Positions 1 through 8,253 of a DNA stretch of 57,898 nt are shown piece by piece. A program made the position numbers and the translations under genes. Source of the DNA: Planosporangium flavigriseum (GTDB taxonomy: Bacteria > Actinomycetota > Actinomycetes > Mycobacteriales > Micromonosporaceae); contig NZ_JAATVW010000025.1 of assembly GCF_011947225.1 (NCBI RefSeq), forward strand, positions 1-57,898, in the 5' to 3' direction. The notes under the pieces were generated by a model that made no database searches, was not told the DNA's origin, and was given only the letters and a program-made list of their open reading frames with translations. Position 1 is the stretch's first letter. Each line of letters begins with the position of its first letter.

Positions 1-106
1 TCTCGGGTAGAAGCGGTACCTGAACGCCCGCTTCACGGCCCTGGACATGGCCCACAAACTAGCGCACTAACGAGTGAACCTTGCGGCGACACGCGGGTAG
101 ACACCT

Positions 107-134
107 ATCCGCCTTGGCGGCGGATCGGCTTTTC
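107..134 (+). terminator. Possible small hairpin terminator
   Basis: ATCCGCC (107-113) pairs with GGCGGAT (119-125) over a 5-nt loop, followed by CGGCTTTT. It lies just after the left edge and could end a plus-strand transcript entering the window. The stem is short and no convincing upstream gene is visible, so this is tentative. Confidence 0.35.
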
Positions 135-154
135 CCTGCCCTGCTCCGCAGGCG

Positions 155-200
155 TTCCGTTTCCTCCCCGGCCTGAAGGCCGGGGTATCCACGGAAGGGA
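155..200 (-). mobile_element. Orphan IS200/IS605-type right-end hairpin
   Basis: Read on the minus strand, CCCCGGCC, loop TTCA, GGCCGGGG (166-185 on the plus strand) is followed by GAGGAAACGG. This is the arrangement at the 3' end of the tnpB element in this same window (35612-35649: CCCCGCCC, TTCAAA, GCGGTGG, then AGGAAGTCAA), which is also where the guide RNA of such elements ends. A tnpB gene should lie at higher coordinates on the minus strand, but tex begins there instead. It is therefore best read as a solitary scar of a decayed or deleted element. Similarity was judged by eye. Confidence 0.5.
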
Positions 201-227
201 TCCGATAACGCCCAGCCCGGTCCCGCT

Positions 228-332
228 GCCAAGATCCGCGCAATGTTGCACATATATGCGCAATGTCGCACATATAGCCGCTAACCGCTGCTTAGATTGC
301 AGCAATATGTGACTTCTTGCGCGGATCTTGGC
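228..332. repeat. 105-bp element bounded by 16-bp inverted repeats
   Basis: GCCAAGATCCGCGCAA (228-243) and its perfect reverse complement TTGCGCGGATCTTGGC (317-332) bound the element. Inside, two 20-bp units starting GCGCAATGTYGCACATATA lie in tandem (238-257 and 258-277), and a related AATATGTG sits at 304-311. The interior is AT-richer than the neighbourhood. It could be a MITE-like element or IS remnant, or a terminator-like structure for the minus-strand tex gene that ends at 348. No target duplication longer than 2 bp is visible. Confidence 0.5.
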
Positions 333-347
333 CTGGGTGATCGATCG

Positions 348-2780
348 TCAGCGGTCGAGCAGGCCCGCCCGGCGAAGCGCGTCGGCGAGCGCGGTGTCGG
401 CCGGCGCGCCGCGCCCCTGACCCTGCCGCTGCTGGCCCTGGCCCTGGCCCTGGCCCTGGCGGTGGCCGCCGGCCGCGGGTCCGCCCCGGCGCCCGTCGCC
501 GCCACCGGGTCCGCCCCGGCGCCCGTCGCCGCCACCGGGTCCGCCCCGCCGGCCGTCGCCCCGGCCGGGCTCGGACGGGCCGCGCCGCTCGGGACGGTTC
601 TCCACCTCGTCGTCGAGGCGGAGCGTGAGCGAGATCCGCTTGCGCGGGATGTCCACGTCGAGCACCCGCGCGCGCACGATGTCGCCGGGCTTCACCACGT
701 CACGGGGGTCCTTGACGAAGGTCTTCGACAGCGCCGAGACGTGGACGAGCCCGTCCTGGTGCACGCCGATGTCGACGAAGGCGCCGAAAGCGGCGACGTT
801 GGTGACCACGCCCTCGAGCACCATGCCGGGCTTGAGGTCGGCCAGGGTCTCCACGCCCTCGGTGAAGGCGGCCGTCTTGAACTCCGGCCGCGGGTCGCGC
901 CCGGGCTTCTCCAGTTCGGCGAGGATGTCGGTCACGGTCGGCACGCCGAACGTCTCGTCGACGAACTGCTCGGGCTTGAGCGCCCGCAGCGTCCGGGCGT
1001 TGCCGAACAGCGCCTTGAGGTCGCTGCCCGTCGTGTCGAGGATCCGGCGCACCACCGGGTACGCCTCCGGGTGCACGCTGGACGCGTCGAGCGGGTCGTC
1101 GCCATCGGGGATGCGCAGGAAGCCGGCGCACTGCTCGAACGCCTTCGGCCCCAGCCGCGGGACGCTCTTGAGCGCGCCGCGGGACCGGAACGGGCCGTTG
1201 GCGTCGCGGTGGGCCACGATGCTGCGCGCCAGTGAGTCGCTGATGCCCGACACCCGCGTCAGCAGCGGCGCCGAGGCGGTGTTGACGTCGACGCCGACGG
1301 CGTTGACGCAGTCCTCCACCACGGCATCGAGCGAACGCGACAGCTTGCTCTCGGCGAGGTCGTGCTGGTACTGGCCGACACCGATCGACTTCGGATCGAT
1401 CTTGACCAACTCGGCGAGCGGGTCCTGCAGCCGGCGGGCGATCGACACCGCGCCGCGCAGCGACACGTCGAGCTCGGGCAGCTCCTGGGAGGCGTACGCC
1501 GACGCGGAGTACACCGAGGCGCCCGCCTCGGACACCATGACCTTGGTGAGGTTCAGTTCCGGGTGGCGCTTGAGCAGGTCGGCGGCGAGCTTGTCGGTCT
1601 CCCGGGAGGCGGTGCCGTTGCCGATCGCGATCAGCTCGACCTTGCACACCGCGGCGAGCCGGGCCAGGATGGCGATGGACTCGTCCCAGCGGCGGCGCGG
1701 CTCGTGCGGGTAGATCGTCTCGGTCGCCACCACCTTGCCGGTCGTGTCGACCACGGCTACCTTCACGCCCGTACGCAGACCGGGGTCGAGGCCCATGGTC
1801 GGGCGGGTGCCGGCCGGCGCGGCGAGCAGCAGGTCGCGCAGGTTGGCGGCGAACACGCGGACGGCCTCGTCCTCGGCCGCCTGCCACAGCCGCCCGCGCA
1901 GGTCGATCCCCAGGTGCACCAGGATCCGGGTACGCCAGGCCCAGCGCACCGTGTCCAGCAGCCACCGGTCGGCCGGACGGCCCTGGTCGCTGACGCCGAA
2001 GCGGTCGGCGATGCGCGCCTCGTAGGAACTCCGCACCGGCGCGCCCTCGGACACCTCCTCCGGCTCCAGGACGAGGTCGAGGACGTCCTCCTTCTCGCCC
2101 CGGAACATCGCGAGGATGCGGTGTGAGGGGAGCTTGGTGAACGGCTCGGCGAAGTCGAAGTAGTCGGCGAACTTCGCGCCCGCCTCCTCCCGGCCCTCGC
2201 GTACCTTGGCGACCAGCCGCCCGCGGGTCCACATCTCCTCGCGCAGGGTGCCGATCAGGTCGGCGTCCTCGCCGAAGCGCTCGACCAGGATGGCGCGCGC
2301 CCCGTCCAGCGCGGCCGAGGTGTCGGCCACGCCCTTGTCGGCGTCGACGTACCCGGCGGCGATCGCCTGCGGGTCGAGCGTCGGGTCGCCGATCAACTGG
2401 TCGGCGAGCGGCTCCAGGCCGGCCTCGCGGGCGATCTGGGCCTTGGTGCGGCGCTTCGGCTTGTACGGCAGGTAGATGTCCTCGAGCCGGGCCTTGGAGT
2501 CGGCCCCCATGATCTGGGCTTCGAGAGCCTCGTCGAGCTTGCCCTGGCTCCGGATGGACTCGAGGATCGCGGTCCGCCGCTCCTCCATCTCGCGCAGGTA
2601 GCGCAGCCGCTCCTCGAGCGTGCGCAGTTGCGCGTCGTCGAGCATCTCGGTGGCTTCCTTGCGGTAGCGGGCGATGAAGGGCACGGTGGCCCCGCCGTCG
2701 AGCAGGTCGACGGCGGCCTTCACCTGCCGCTCACGTACGCCGAGCTCGTCGGCGATCCGTTGGTTCACAGACGTCGTCAC
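348..2780 (-). CDS. tex: Tex-family transcription accessory / RNA-binding protein
   Basis: About 810 residues, full length for Tex. In order it shows the N-terminal helical Tex domain ([12 protein letters not shown], then a FIARYRKE motif), a YqgF/RNase H-like fold ([12 protein letters not shown]), a helix-hairpin-helix region ([33 protein letters not shown]) and a C-terminal S1 RNA-binding domain ([19 protein letters not shown]). Tex is a cytoplasmic nucleic-acid-binding protein linked to transcription and stress survival in other bacteria. I chose the GTG at 2780 because AAGGCGG lies 9 nt before it and Tex proteins normally begin about here; an ATG 36 nt upstream is in frame. After the S1 domain there is a Gly/Arg/Gln-rich tail of about 80 residues with GGDGRRGGP repeats. 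The gene stands alone, with nothing cotranscribed on its strand. Confidence 0.95.
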   Translation of the reverse strand: MTTSVNQRIADELGVRERQVKAAVDLLDGGATVPFIARYRKEATEMLDDAQLRTLEERLRYLREMEERRTAILESIRSQGKLDEALEAQIMGADSKARLEDIYLPYKPKRRTKAQIAREAGLEPLADQLIGDPTLDPQAIAAGYVDADKGVADTSAALDGARAILVERFGEDADLIGTLREEMWTRGRLVAKVREGREEAGAKFADYFDFAEPFTKLPSHRILAMFRGEKEDVLDLVLEPEEVSEGAPVRSSYEARIADRFGVSDQGRPADRWLLDTVRWAWRTRILVHLGIDLRGRLWQAAEDEAVRVFAANLRDLLLAAPAGTRPTMGLDPGLRTGVKVAVVDTTGKVVATETIYPHEPRRRWDESIAILARLAAVCKVELIAIGNGTASRETDKLAADLLKRHPELNLTKVMVSEAGASVYSASAYASQELPELDVSLRGAVSIARRLQDPLAELVKIDPKSIGVGQYQHDLAESKLSRSLDAVVEDCVNAVGVDVNTASAPLLTRVSGISDSLARSIVAHRDANGPFRSRGALKSVPRLGPKAFEQCAGFLRIPDGDDPLDASSVHPEAYPVVRRILDTTGSDLKALFGNARTLRALKPEQFVDETFGVPTVTDILAELEKPGRDPRPEFKTAAFTEGVETLADLKPGMVLEGVVTNVAAFGAFVDIGVHQDGLVHVSALSKTFVKDPRDVVKPGDIVRARVLDVDIPRKRISLTLRLDDEVENRPERRGPSEPGRGDGRRGGPGGGDGRRGGPGGGDGRRGGPAAGGHRQGQGQGQGQQRQGQGRGAPADTALADALRRAGLLDR
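434..560. repeat. Tandem repeats coding for the Tex C-terminal tail
   Basis: Two identical 30-bp units (481-510 and 511-540) plus a diverged partial third copy (541-560) encode GGDGRRGGP-type repeats on the minus strand. Beside them, repeated GGCCCT hexamers (about 434-459) encode a GQGQGQ tract. Such arrays change length by slippage and often vary between strains. Confidence 0.8.
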
Positions 2781-2952
2781 GATCTTGATCCGCCTTCGTC
2801 GTGGGTTCGGGTGCATTGTGCCGGCACCTCGGCCCGTTGTCGCGCTACCCGGCCGGTTCAGGCGAAGATGCCGAGATCATCACACCGGCGCGTAAACCGG
2901 ACACCACCGGCGTTCGATGGCCACCGGTAGGGGCTGTCGATAGGCTGACGCC

Positions 2953-3804
2953 GTGCCCGTACCCGATGCTCGTGCCGCCGGTACCGTCCGCCTCGCCGAC
3001 TGCGATGTTCCCCGGCTGGGCTACGGCGCGATGCGGCTGCCCGGGCCGCGGGTGTGGGGGCCGCCGCGGGACCGGGACGAGGCGCTCGCCGTGCTGCGCC
3101 GCGCCGTCGAGCTGGGCGTGCGGGTGATCGACACGGCCTGGTACTACGGCCCCGACGTGGCCAACGAGCTGATCGCGGCGGCGCTCCGCCCGTACCCGGA
3201 GGAGCTGGTCCTGGTCACCAAGCTGGGCGGTGCCCGGCGCGACGACGGCTCCTGGTACGCGGCGGTGACCGCCGCCGAACTGCGCGCCGGCTGCGAACGC
3301 GACCTGCGGGTGCTCGGCCTTGAGGCGATCCCCGTGGTGCACCTGCGCTGGATGGATCAACCCGACGTGCGTTTCGAGGACGCGCTCGGCACCACGCTCG
3401 ACCTGAGGGCGGAGGGGAAGATCCAGCGGATCGGCCTGTCCAACGTGACGCTCGACCAGCTTGAGCAGGCCCTCGCGGTGACCGACGTCGCCACCGTCTC
3501 CAACCAGTACGGCCTCGGGCTGCGCGACGACCAGCCGGTGCTCGACCGGTGCGCCGCCGCCGGCATCCCGTACCTGCCGTTCTTCCCCCTCCTGGCCGGT
3601 GGGGGCGGAGCCGACGATCGCCTCGCCGCGGTCGCCGTCCGGCACGGGGCCACGCCGACGCAGGTCGCCCTGGCCTGGCTGCTGGCCCGGTCACCGGTGA
3701 TGCTGCCGATTCCGGGCACCAGCCGGGTGGCGCACCTGGAAGAGAACCTGGCCGCCGGCGGGCTGAAGCTCACCGAGGAGGACCTGGCGCAGCTCGAAGG
3801 CTAA
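2953..3804 (+). CDS. Aldo/keto reductase
   Basis: 283 residues, somewhat shorter than a classic AKR (about 310). It is a cytosolic NADPH-dependent oxidoreductase of the (beta/alpha)8 AKR fold reducing aldehydes or ketones; the substrate cannot be read from sequence. The catalytic tetrad is visible: Asp60 and Tyr65 in VIDTAWYYG, Lys90 in LVTKLGG and His130 in VVHLRWMD. A C-terminal GTSRVAHLEENLAA segment matches the NADP-binding signature. The GTG start at 2953 is the first plausible one. The stop overlaps the convergent kinase gene by 4 nt. The 136 nt separating it from tex hold its promoter region; I saw no operator there. Confidence 0.9.
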   Translation: MPVPDARAAGTVRLADCDVPRLGYGAMRLPGPRVWGPPRDRDEALAVLRRAVELGVRVIDTAWYYGPDVANELIAAALRPYPEELVLVTKLGGARRDDGSWYAAVTAAELRAGCERDLRVLGLEAIPVVHLRWMDQPDVRFEDALGTTLDLRAEGKIQRIGLSNVTLDQLEQALAVTDVATVSNQYGLGLRDDQPVLDRCAAAGIPYLPFFPLLAGGGGADDRLAAVAVRHGATPTQVALAWLLARSPVMLPIPGTSRVAHLEENLAAGGLKLTEEDLAQLEG

Positions 3805-5381
3805 GCGCCCACGGGTACCTCGGCGCGGACCACCGTGCCCCGGTCGGGCCCGCTGACGACATCGAGCCGGCCGCCGACGGCTTCGGCCCGGGCCCGCATC
3901 GACCGGATGCCGAGCCGCCCGCGCAGGTCGGCGTCGGGTGGGAAGCCCTGCCCGTTGTCGACGATCTCCAGCACCACGTACGGGTCCTGCACGAAGAGCC
4001 GTACCGTGACCTGCCCGGCGTGGGCGTGCTTGGCGGCGTTCGCAATCGCCTCCTGGGCGATGCGGTACAGCGCCTGGCGTACCTCCGGGCTGACCGGCGG
4101 CTCCGGGCCCAGGTCGGCGCTGGTGCGGCAGCCGTGCAGCGTGTGCAGGGTCTCCAGTAGCCGTCCGAGCGCGGCGGTCAACCCGTTGTCGGACAGCGCA
4201 TCCGGGCGCAGCCGCTGGATGAGGCCGTGCATCTCGGTCAGCCCGGCCACGGCCGTCTCGTGGATCCAGGCCACCGACTCCCGTGCCTGCGCGGTGTCGG
4301 TGCGCAGCAATTCACCGGCCGCACCGGCGCCGAGGCTGATGCCGTACAGCGTCTGCACCACCGAGTCGTGCAGTTCGCGGGCCAGCCATTCCCGCTCACG
4401 GGCGGCGACCTGCTCCTCGCCCGCGGCCCGGCGCCGGCCGCTGTCGACCAGCTGTGCGGCCTCGCCCGCGGTGAGGTTGATCAGCATCCGTTCGGTCCGG
4501 TCGGGCTGGGCGCCCGCCGGCCAGCGGGCGCACAGCGCGCCCAGCACGGTGCCGGCGACGGCCAGGGGTACGCACAGCAGCGCGCCGTCCGGCAGCCGCC
4601 ACAGCGTGGCCGGGCGCCGCTGGGCGAGCAGCCGGGGGACCAGTACCGGATCTATCGGCCCGTCGCTGTTCGGCCCGGTGCTGGCGACCGCGAGCGGGGC
4701 GAAGGTGCGGCCGGTGCTGGGCAGGTACACCGCGCAGGTGGTCGCCGCGGTCAGCGCGATGACCCGCGCGACGAGGGCCTGTAGCTGGTCGTGCGACCCG
4801 TCGACGGCTGCGGCCGGCCCGGCGCGGCCGTCCGGCCCGGCCCGCCCGTCGGGCGTCGGGTCCGCTGGTACCAGGCCGGCTACCGCGGCCAGGGGCTCGA
4901 GTAGGCGAAGCTCATCCAGGGTCACCGCGCCGCCGCGCCGGTACGCGACGCCGAGCACCCCGGCGGCCGACCCGTACCCGGGGATCGGCAGGTAGAGCAC
5001 GCGCCGCAGGCCGGCCGCTGCGAGGGCCTGCTCGTGGCGGTGTGGTGGCCGGTACAGCGTGGCGGACAGCGGTTCGGTCGCCCGCGGCCCGCGCTCGCGC
5101 AGCACCGTGCCGGCGATCGTGTCGTCGACGGGTATCCGTACCCCCGGCTGCCAGGTGGCTACCCGCCCGGCCACGGCGCGTACCACCAGGACCCGGTCGG
5201 AGTCGGCGAGCATCGCGGTCGCGCTGGCGGCCGCGGCGAGCGTACGCGCGTCGGCGCAGAGCCGCTCGAGGACCTCTGTACGGTCACGCCCCTGCATCAC
5301 CTGGGCGTTGAGCGCTGCGATCGCGCGCCCGAGCCGTGCGTACCGATCGGCCGGACGGGCGCGCCGTTGTGCAGTCACCAC
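3801..5381 (-). CDS. GAF-domain sensor histidine kinase, NarL/DesK class
   Basis: 526 residues with no membrane segment, so a soluble sensor. Two GAF-like regions (about 30-165 and 195-310) are separated by a linker carrying a duplicated PDGRAG motif. A HisKA_3 dimerisation domain follows (RELHDSVVQTLYGISLG, phospho-acceptor near His337), then a HATPase_c domain (N-box QEAIANAAKHAHA, G-box VDNGQGF) at about 430-525. It lies 15 nt downstream of the LuxR-type response regulator on the same strand, so the two form a two-component operon. The GAF ligand (redox, gas or nucleotide) cannot be told from sequence. Confidence 0.92.
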   Translation of the reverse strand: MVTAQRRARPADRYARLGRAIAALNAQVMQGRDRTEVLERLCADARTLAAAASATAMLADSDRVLVVRAVAGRVATWQPGVRIPVDDTIAGTVLRERGPRATEPLSATLYRPPHRHEQALAAAGLRRVLYLPIPGYGSAAGVLGVAYRRGGAVTLDELRLLEPLAAVAGLVPADPTPDGRAGPDGRAGPAAAVDGSHDQLQALVARVIALTAATTCAVYLPSTGRTFAPLAVASTGPNSDGPIDPVLVPRLLAQRRPATLWRLPDGALLCVPLAVAGTVLGALCARWPAGAQPDRTERMLINLTAGEAAQLVDSGRRRAAGEEQVAAREREWLARELHDSVVQTLYGISLGAGAAGELLRTDTAQARESVAWIHETAVAGLTEMHGLIQRLRPDALSDNGLTAALGRLLETLHTLHGCRTSADLGPEPPVSPEVRQALYRIAQEAIANAAKHAHAGQVTVRLFVQDPYVVLEIVDNGQGFPPDADLRGRLGIRSMRARAEAVGGRLDVVSGPDRGTVVRAEVPVGA

Positions 5382-5396
5382 CGGTTCGGCCTCCCG

Positions 5397-6044
5397 TCAA
5401 CTGGGCGCCGTCTCATTCACGGGGACAAGCCCGACCCGCATCGCGTAGAGCGCCGCCTCCGTGCGGCTCTGCACGTTGAGCTTGGCGAGGATGTTGCTGA
5501 CGTGGGTCTTCACCGTCTGCGGTGCGATGTGCAGCTCCCGGGCGATCTGGCCGTTCGCCCGGCCCCTGGCCAGCAGCATCAGCACCTGCTCCTCGCGCCG
5601 GGTCAGCTGCGGCTGGCTGCTGGGCAGGTGGCCGTCGCGGACCAGCCGGGCCGCCACCGCGTGCGACAGTTGCACCTGGCCGGCGGCGGCGGCCCGGACG
5701 GCGCGTTGAAGCTCCTCGGCGTCGGTGTCCTTGAGCAGGTACCCCACCGCGCCGGCGTGCAGCGCGTCGGCGATGAGGTGGTCCTCGAGGTACCCGGTCA
5801 GCGCCAGCACCTCGACCTTCGGCAGCTCCCGGCGGATCGCGGAGGTGGCGCTCACCCCGTCCAGGCCCGGCATCAGCAGGTCCATCAGTACGAGATCGGG
5901 GTGCAACCGGTGGGCGAGGTCGACTGCCTGCCGCCCGTCGGTGGCCTCACCGACAACCTGTAAGTCCTTGCTGAGAGCGAGGAAGGCGCGCAGCCCCTGC
6001 CGCACCATGGTGTGGTCGTCGGCGAGCAGGATGCGGATGTTCAT
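5397..6044 (-). CDS. LuxR/NarL-family response regulator
   Basis: 215 residues. The N-terminal receiver has the acidic pair in LLADDH, phospho-acceptor Asp55 in VLMDLLMPG and the conserved Lys in YLLKDTDAEE. The C-terminal LuxR-type helix-turn-helix (LTRREEQVLMLLARG, QTVKTHVSNILAKL) spans about 145-205. It is the first gene of a minus-strand operon with the GAF kinase, its likely partner. The promoter must lie in the 423-nt divergent gap before the GtrA gene. Confidence 0.95.
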   Translation of the reverse strand: MNIRILLADDHTMVRQGLRAFLALSKDLQVVGEATDGRQAVDLAHRLHPDLVLMDLLMPGLDGVSATSAIRRELPKVEVLALTGYLEDHLIADALHAGAVGYLLKDTDAEELQRAVRAAAAGQVQLSHAVAARLVRDGHLPSSQPQLTRREEQVLMLLARGRANGQIARELHIAPQTVKTHVSNILAKLNVQSRTEAALYAMRVGLVPVNETAPS

Positions 6045-6132
6045 CGGACCTACTCCTCATCCATGCAGTGGACGGTTTCGGTAAGGCCGGACGCGGGAGC
6101 TGGACGCCGGTGCTGCGCTGGGCGGAGACGAT

Positions 6133-6164
6133 GTCACCCCGACTCGTCGTCACCCCGACTCGTC
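6133..6164. repeat. Perfect 16-bp tandem direct repeat in a 423-nt divergent gap
   Basis: GTCACCCCGACTCGTC occurs twice head to tail (6133-6148, 6149-6164), about 90 bp upstream of the response regulator start. Tandem sites upstream of a response regulator can be autoregulatory binding sites, but function is not shown. The rest of the gap (6045-6467) is GC-rich with no supported gene. A GCGGCGCTGCGCCGC-like palindrome lies near 6384-6400. Confidence 0.5.
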
Positions 6165-6467
6165 CTCTCGCAGGTACCCGGCATCACCGGCAGGAAACCG
6201 ACATGGTCAGCGGCGATGCCGATCCGCCGGTGCCGGTGGCCGGCCCCGGGAGCCAGCCGGCGTCGGTCGGGTGGGGGAGGCCGAAGGAGGGGCCGGGACC
6301 GCCTCCGCGGCGGGAAGCGGCACGTCTTGCCGGATCGGCAGGGTGGAACGGAAGGAACCGATCCGTACCCGACAGGCACGCGGCGGCGCTGCGCCGCGCT
6401 GGTCAACGAGGACCTTCGCGCCGCATTACGCCCCCGCGTTTACGACTACGTACGTGAGGGGCCTGCC

Positions 6468-7187
6468 ATGTCGCCGGTCAGTGATCACCCCTGGCATCCG
6501 CCGGGCTGGTGTGCCGTGCCGCCAGCCCGTACCCCGACCCCGCACCGTCGAAGGGAGGGGCGCTGGCGGTCGACGCTCGCACGGACGCTGCCGCCGTTGA
6601 GCCGGTTCTCGCTCGTCGGTGTGATCGGCATCGTCGTCAACAACATCGTTCTGTTCGCACTGCACGGACTGTTGGGGCTGGCGTTGGTGCCCGCCACCGT
6701 GGCCGCCGTCGAAGTGGCGATGGTGCACAACTACCTGCTCCACGAGGTGTGGACCTTCCGGCATCGGCGTCCCTCGGCGCGCCGGTTCATCAGCTACAGC
6801 CTGGTCGCGGCGGCCGCGCTGCTGGTCAACGTGAGCATCGTCGGAGTACTGGCCGGGGTCGGCCTGTACTACCTGCTCGCGAACCTGGTCGGCATCGGCG
6901 CCGCCTTCGCCATCAACTTCGCGGTCAGCTCGACGTGGATATGGAGTGAACGCACCGATGGAGCACATTCTGCTGGCCGCCATAGCTCTCGTCTCGCTGA
7001 TGCTGACGATTCAGGCAGCGCACGTTCTCTACTTGATGATCTACACCTGGGACCAGCCGGCGGCGGACACGCTGGCCCGGGTGCCCGACGTGCGCGCCGG
7101 CCCGCAGCTGTCCTTTACCGCCATCGTGCCGGCGCGGCACGAGGAGGAAGTCATCCAGCAGACTATCGACCGCGTCGCTCGCACTGA
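6468..7187 (+). CDS. GtrA-family membrane protein with unusual out-of-frame 3' tail
   Basis: GtrA proteins are small four-helix membrane proteins thought to flip or carry polyprenyl-linked sugars for cell-surface glycosylation. Here a basic 45-residue N-terminus is followed by the GtrA core (SRFSLVGVIGIVVNNIVLF, NYLLHEVWTFRHRR, INFAVSSTWIW) with four hydrophobic helices. ATG 6468 was chosen because a GTGAGGGG box precedes it. The family normally ends near the WIWSE motif (about 6948). This frame instead stays open 240 nt further, inside the next gene, adding about 80 residues of low-complexity Gly/Ala/Arg sequence. A stop in another frame (TGA 6947-6949) overlaps a GTG start. So this is either a frameshifted 3' end or a genuine long overlap. 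Confidence 0.75.
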   Translation: MSPVSDHPWHPPGWCAVPPARTPTPHRRREGRWRSTLARTLPPLSRFSLVGVIGIVVNNIVLFALHGLLGLALVPATVAAVEVAMVHNYLLHEVWTFRHRRPSARRFISYSLVAAAALLVNVSIVGVLAGVGLYYLLANLVGIGAAFAINFAVSSTWIWSERTDGAHSAGRHSSRLADADDSGSARSLLDDLHLGPAGGGHAGPGARRARRPAAVLYRHRAGAARGGSHPADYRPRRSH

Positions 7188-8253
7188 CTACCCGGCCCGA
7201 CTGGTGCAGATCATCGTGGTGTGCTCGGCCGACGACACCGGCACGATCGAACGCGCCGCCGCCACGATCAGTCGGTTGAACGCGGCGGGCCGCGACAACG
7301 TTCAGCTCGTGGTCTTCAGCGACGAGCCGATCAACAAGCCGCACGGGCTCAACGCGGCGCTGGTGCACTCGCAGGCCGACGTGGTCACGATCTTCGACGC
7401 CGAGGACGAGATCCACCCCGAGATCTTCAGCATCGTCAACACGATCATGGTTACCGAGCGGGTGCACGTCGTGCAGGCCGGCGTTCAGCTGATGAACTAC
7501 GAGTCCAACTGGTACTCGACGTTCAACGTGCTGGAGTACTTCTTCTGGTTTCGCAGCCGGCTGCACTACCAGGCCAAGGCCGGCGCGATCCCGCTCGGCG
7601 GCAACACCATCTTCTTCGCCCGCGACCTGCTGGAGCGTATCGGCGGCTGGGACGAGAAGTGCCTGACCGAGGACGCCGACATCGGCCTGCGGGTGTGCGC
7701 GATGGGCGAGCGGGTGCGGGTGGTCTACGACCACCGGTACGTCACCAAGGAAGAGACCCCGCCCACCCTGACCCACTTCATCAAGCAGCGGACCCGGTGG
7801 AGCCAGGGGTTCATGCAGACGCTGAAGAAGGGCACCTGGAAGGAGCTGCCCACCCGGAAGCAGCGCTGGCTGGCCTGGTACACGCTGGCCTTCCCGTACG
7901 CCCAGGCGCTGCTCGGCCTGTACCTGCCGGTCGCCGTGTTGACCGCGTTCGTGCTGCGCGCGCCGGTACCGGTGGCGCTGCTGTCCTGGCTGCCGGTGCT
8001 GCTGCTGGCGGCGCACTTCGTGACGCAGGTGATCGGACTGTACGAGTTCACCGAGGCGCACGGGCTGCGGGCGACACCCCGGACCGTCATCGTCATGGCC
8101 GTGGGGTGGATGCCGTACCAGATGGTGCTGGCCTACGCGGCGATGCGGGCCCTGAAGCGCCAACTGGGCGGCGTCGGTGACTGGGAGAAGACGGCACACG
8201 TGGGTGCGCACCGCACCGCGGAGGCCGAGGAGGTGACGAGCCGTGCCGCGTGA
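6958..8253 (+). CDS. Processive family-2 glycosyltransferase, membrane-bound
   Basis: About 431 residues from ATG 6958; a GTG at 6946 is an alternative that overlaps the upstream gene more. There is one N-terminal transmembrane helix, then a GT-A catalytic domain (SFTAIVPARHEEEVI; DXD-like DAEDE; acceptor-site TEDADIGLR; QRTRW matching the QxxRW motif) and three or four C-terminal helices. QxxRW is typical of processive synthases such as cellulose, hyaluronan and poly-GlcNAc synthases, so it probably polymerises and extrudes a beta-linked glycan from UDP-sugar. No PilZ domain is present. It is translationally coupled to the flanking GtrA and GT39 genes, which supports a shared surface-glycan role. 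The polymer is unknown. Confidence 0.88.
   Translation: MEHILLAAIALVSLMLTIQAAHVLYLMIYTWDQPAADTLARVPDVRAGPQLSFTAIVPARHEEEVIQQTIDRVARTDYPARLVQIIVVCSADDTGTIERAAATISRLNAAGRDNVQLVVFSDEPINKPHGLNAALVHSQADVVTIFDAEDEIHPEIFSIVNTIMVTERVHVVQAGVQLMNYESNWYSTFNVLEYFFWFRSRLHYQAKAGAIPLGGNTIFFARDLLERIGGWDEKCLTEDADIGLRVCAMGERVRVVYDHRYVTKEETPPTLTHFIKQRTRWSQGFMQTLKKGTWKELPTRKQRWLAWYTLAFPYAQALLGLYLPVAVLTAFVLRAPVPVALLSWLPVLLLAAHFVTQVIGLYEFTEAHGLRATPRTVIVMAVGWMPYQMVLAYAAMRALKRQLGGVGDWEKTAHVGAHRTAEAEEVTSRAA

Noticed and set aside
11-70. Short plus-strand frame ending at 70 (KRYLNARFTALDMAHKLAH)
   Set aside because: An in-frame stop at 8-10 leaves only 19 codons. It may be the tail of a gene disrupted outside the window, but it cannot be named or supported.
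297-1713. Long plus-strand open frames opposite tex (up to 362 codons)
   Set aside because: They mirror tex, have compositions rich in Arg/Ala/Gly typical of antisense frames in high-GC DNA, and show no domains.
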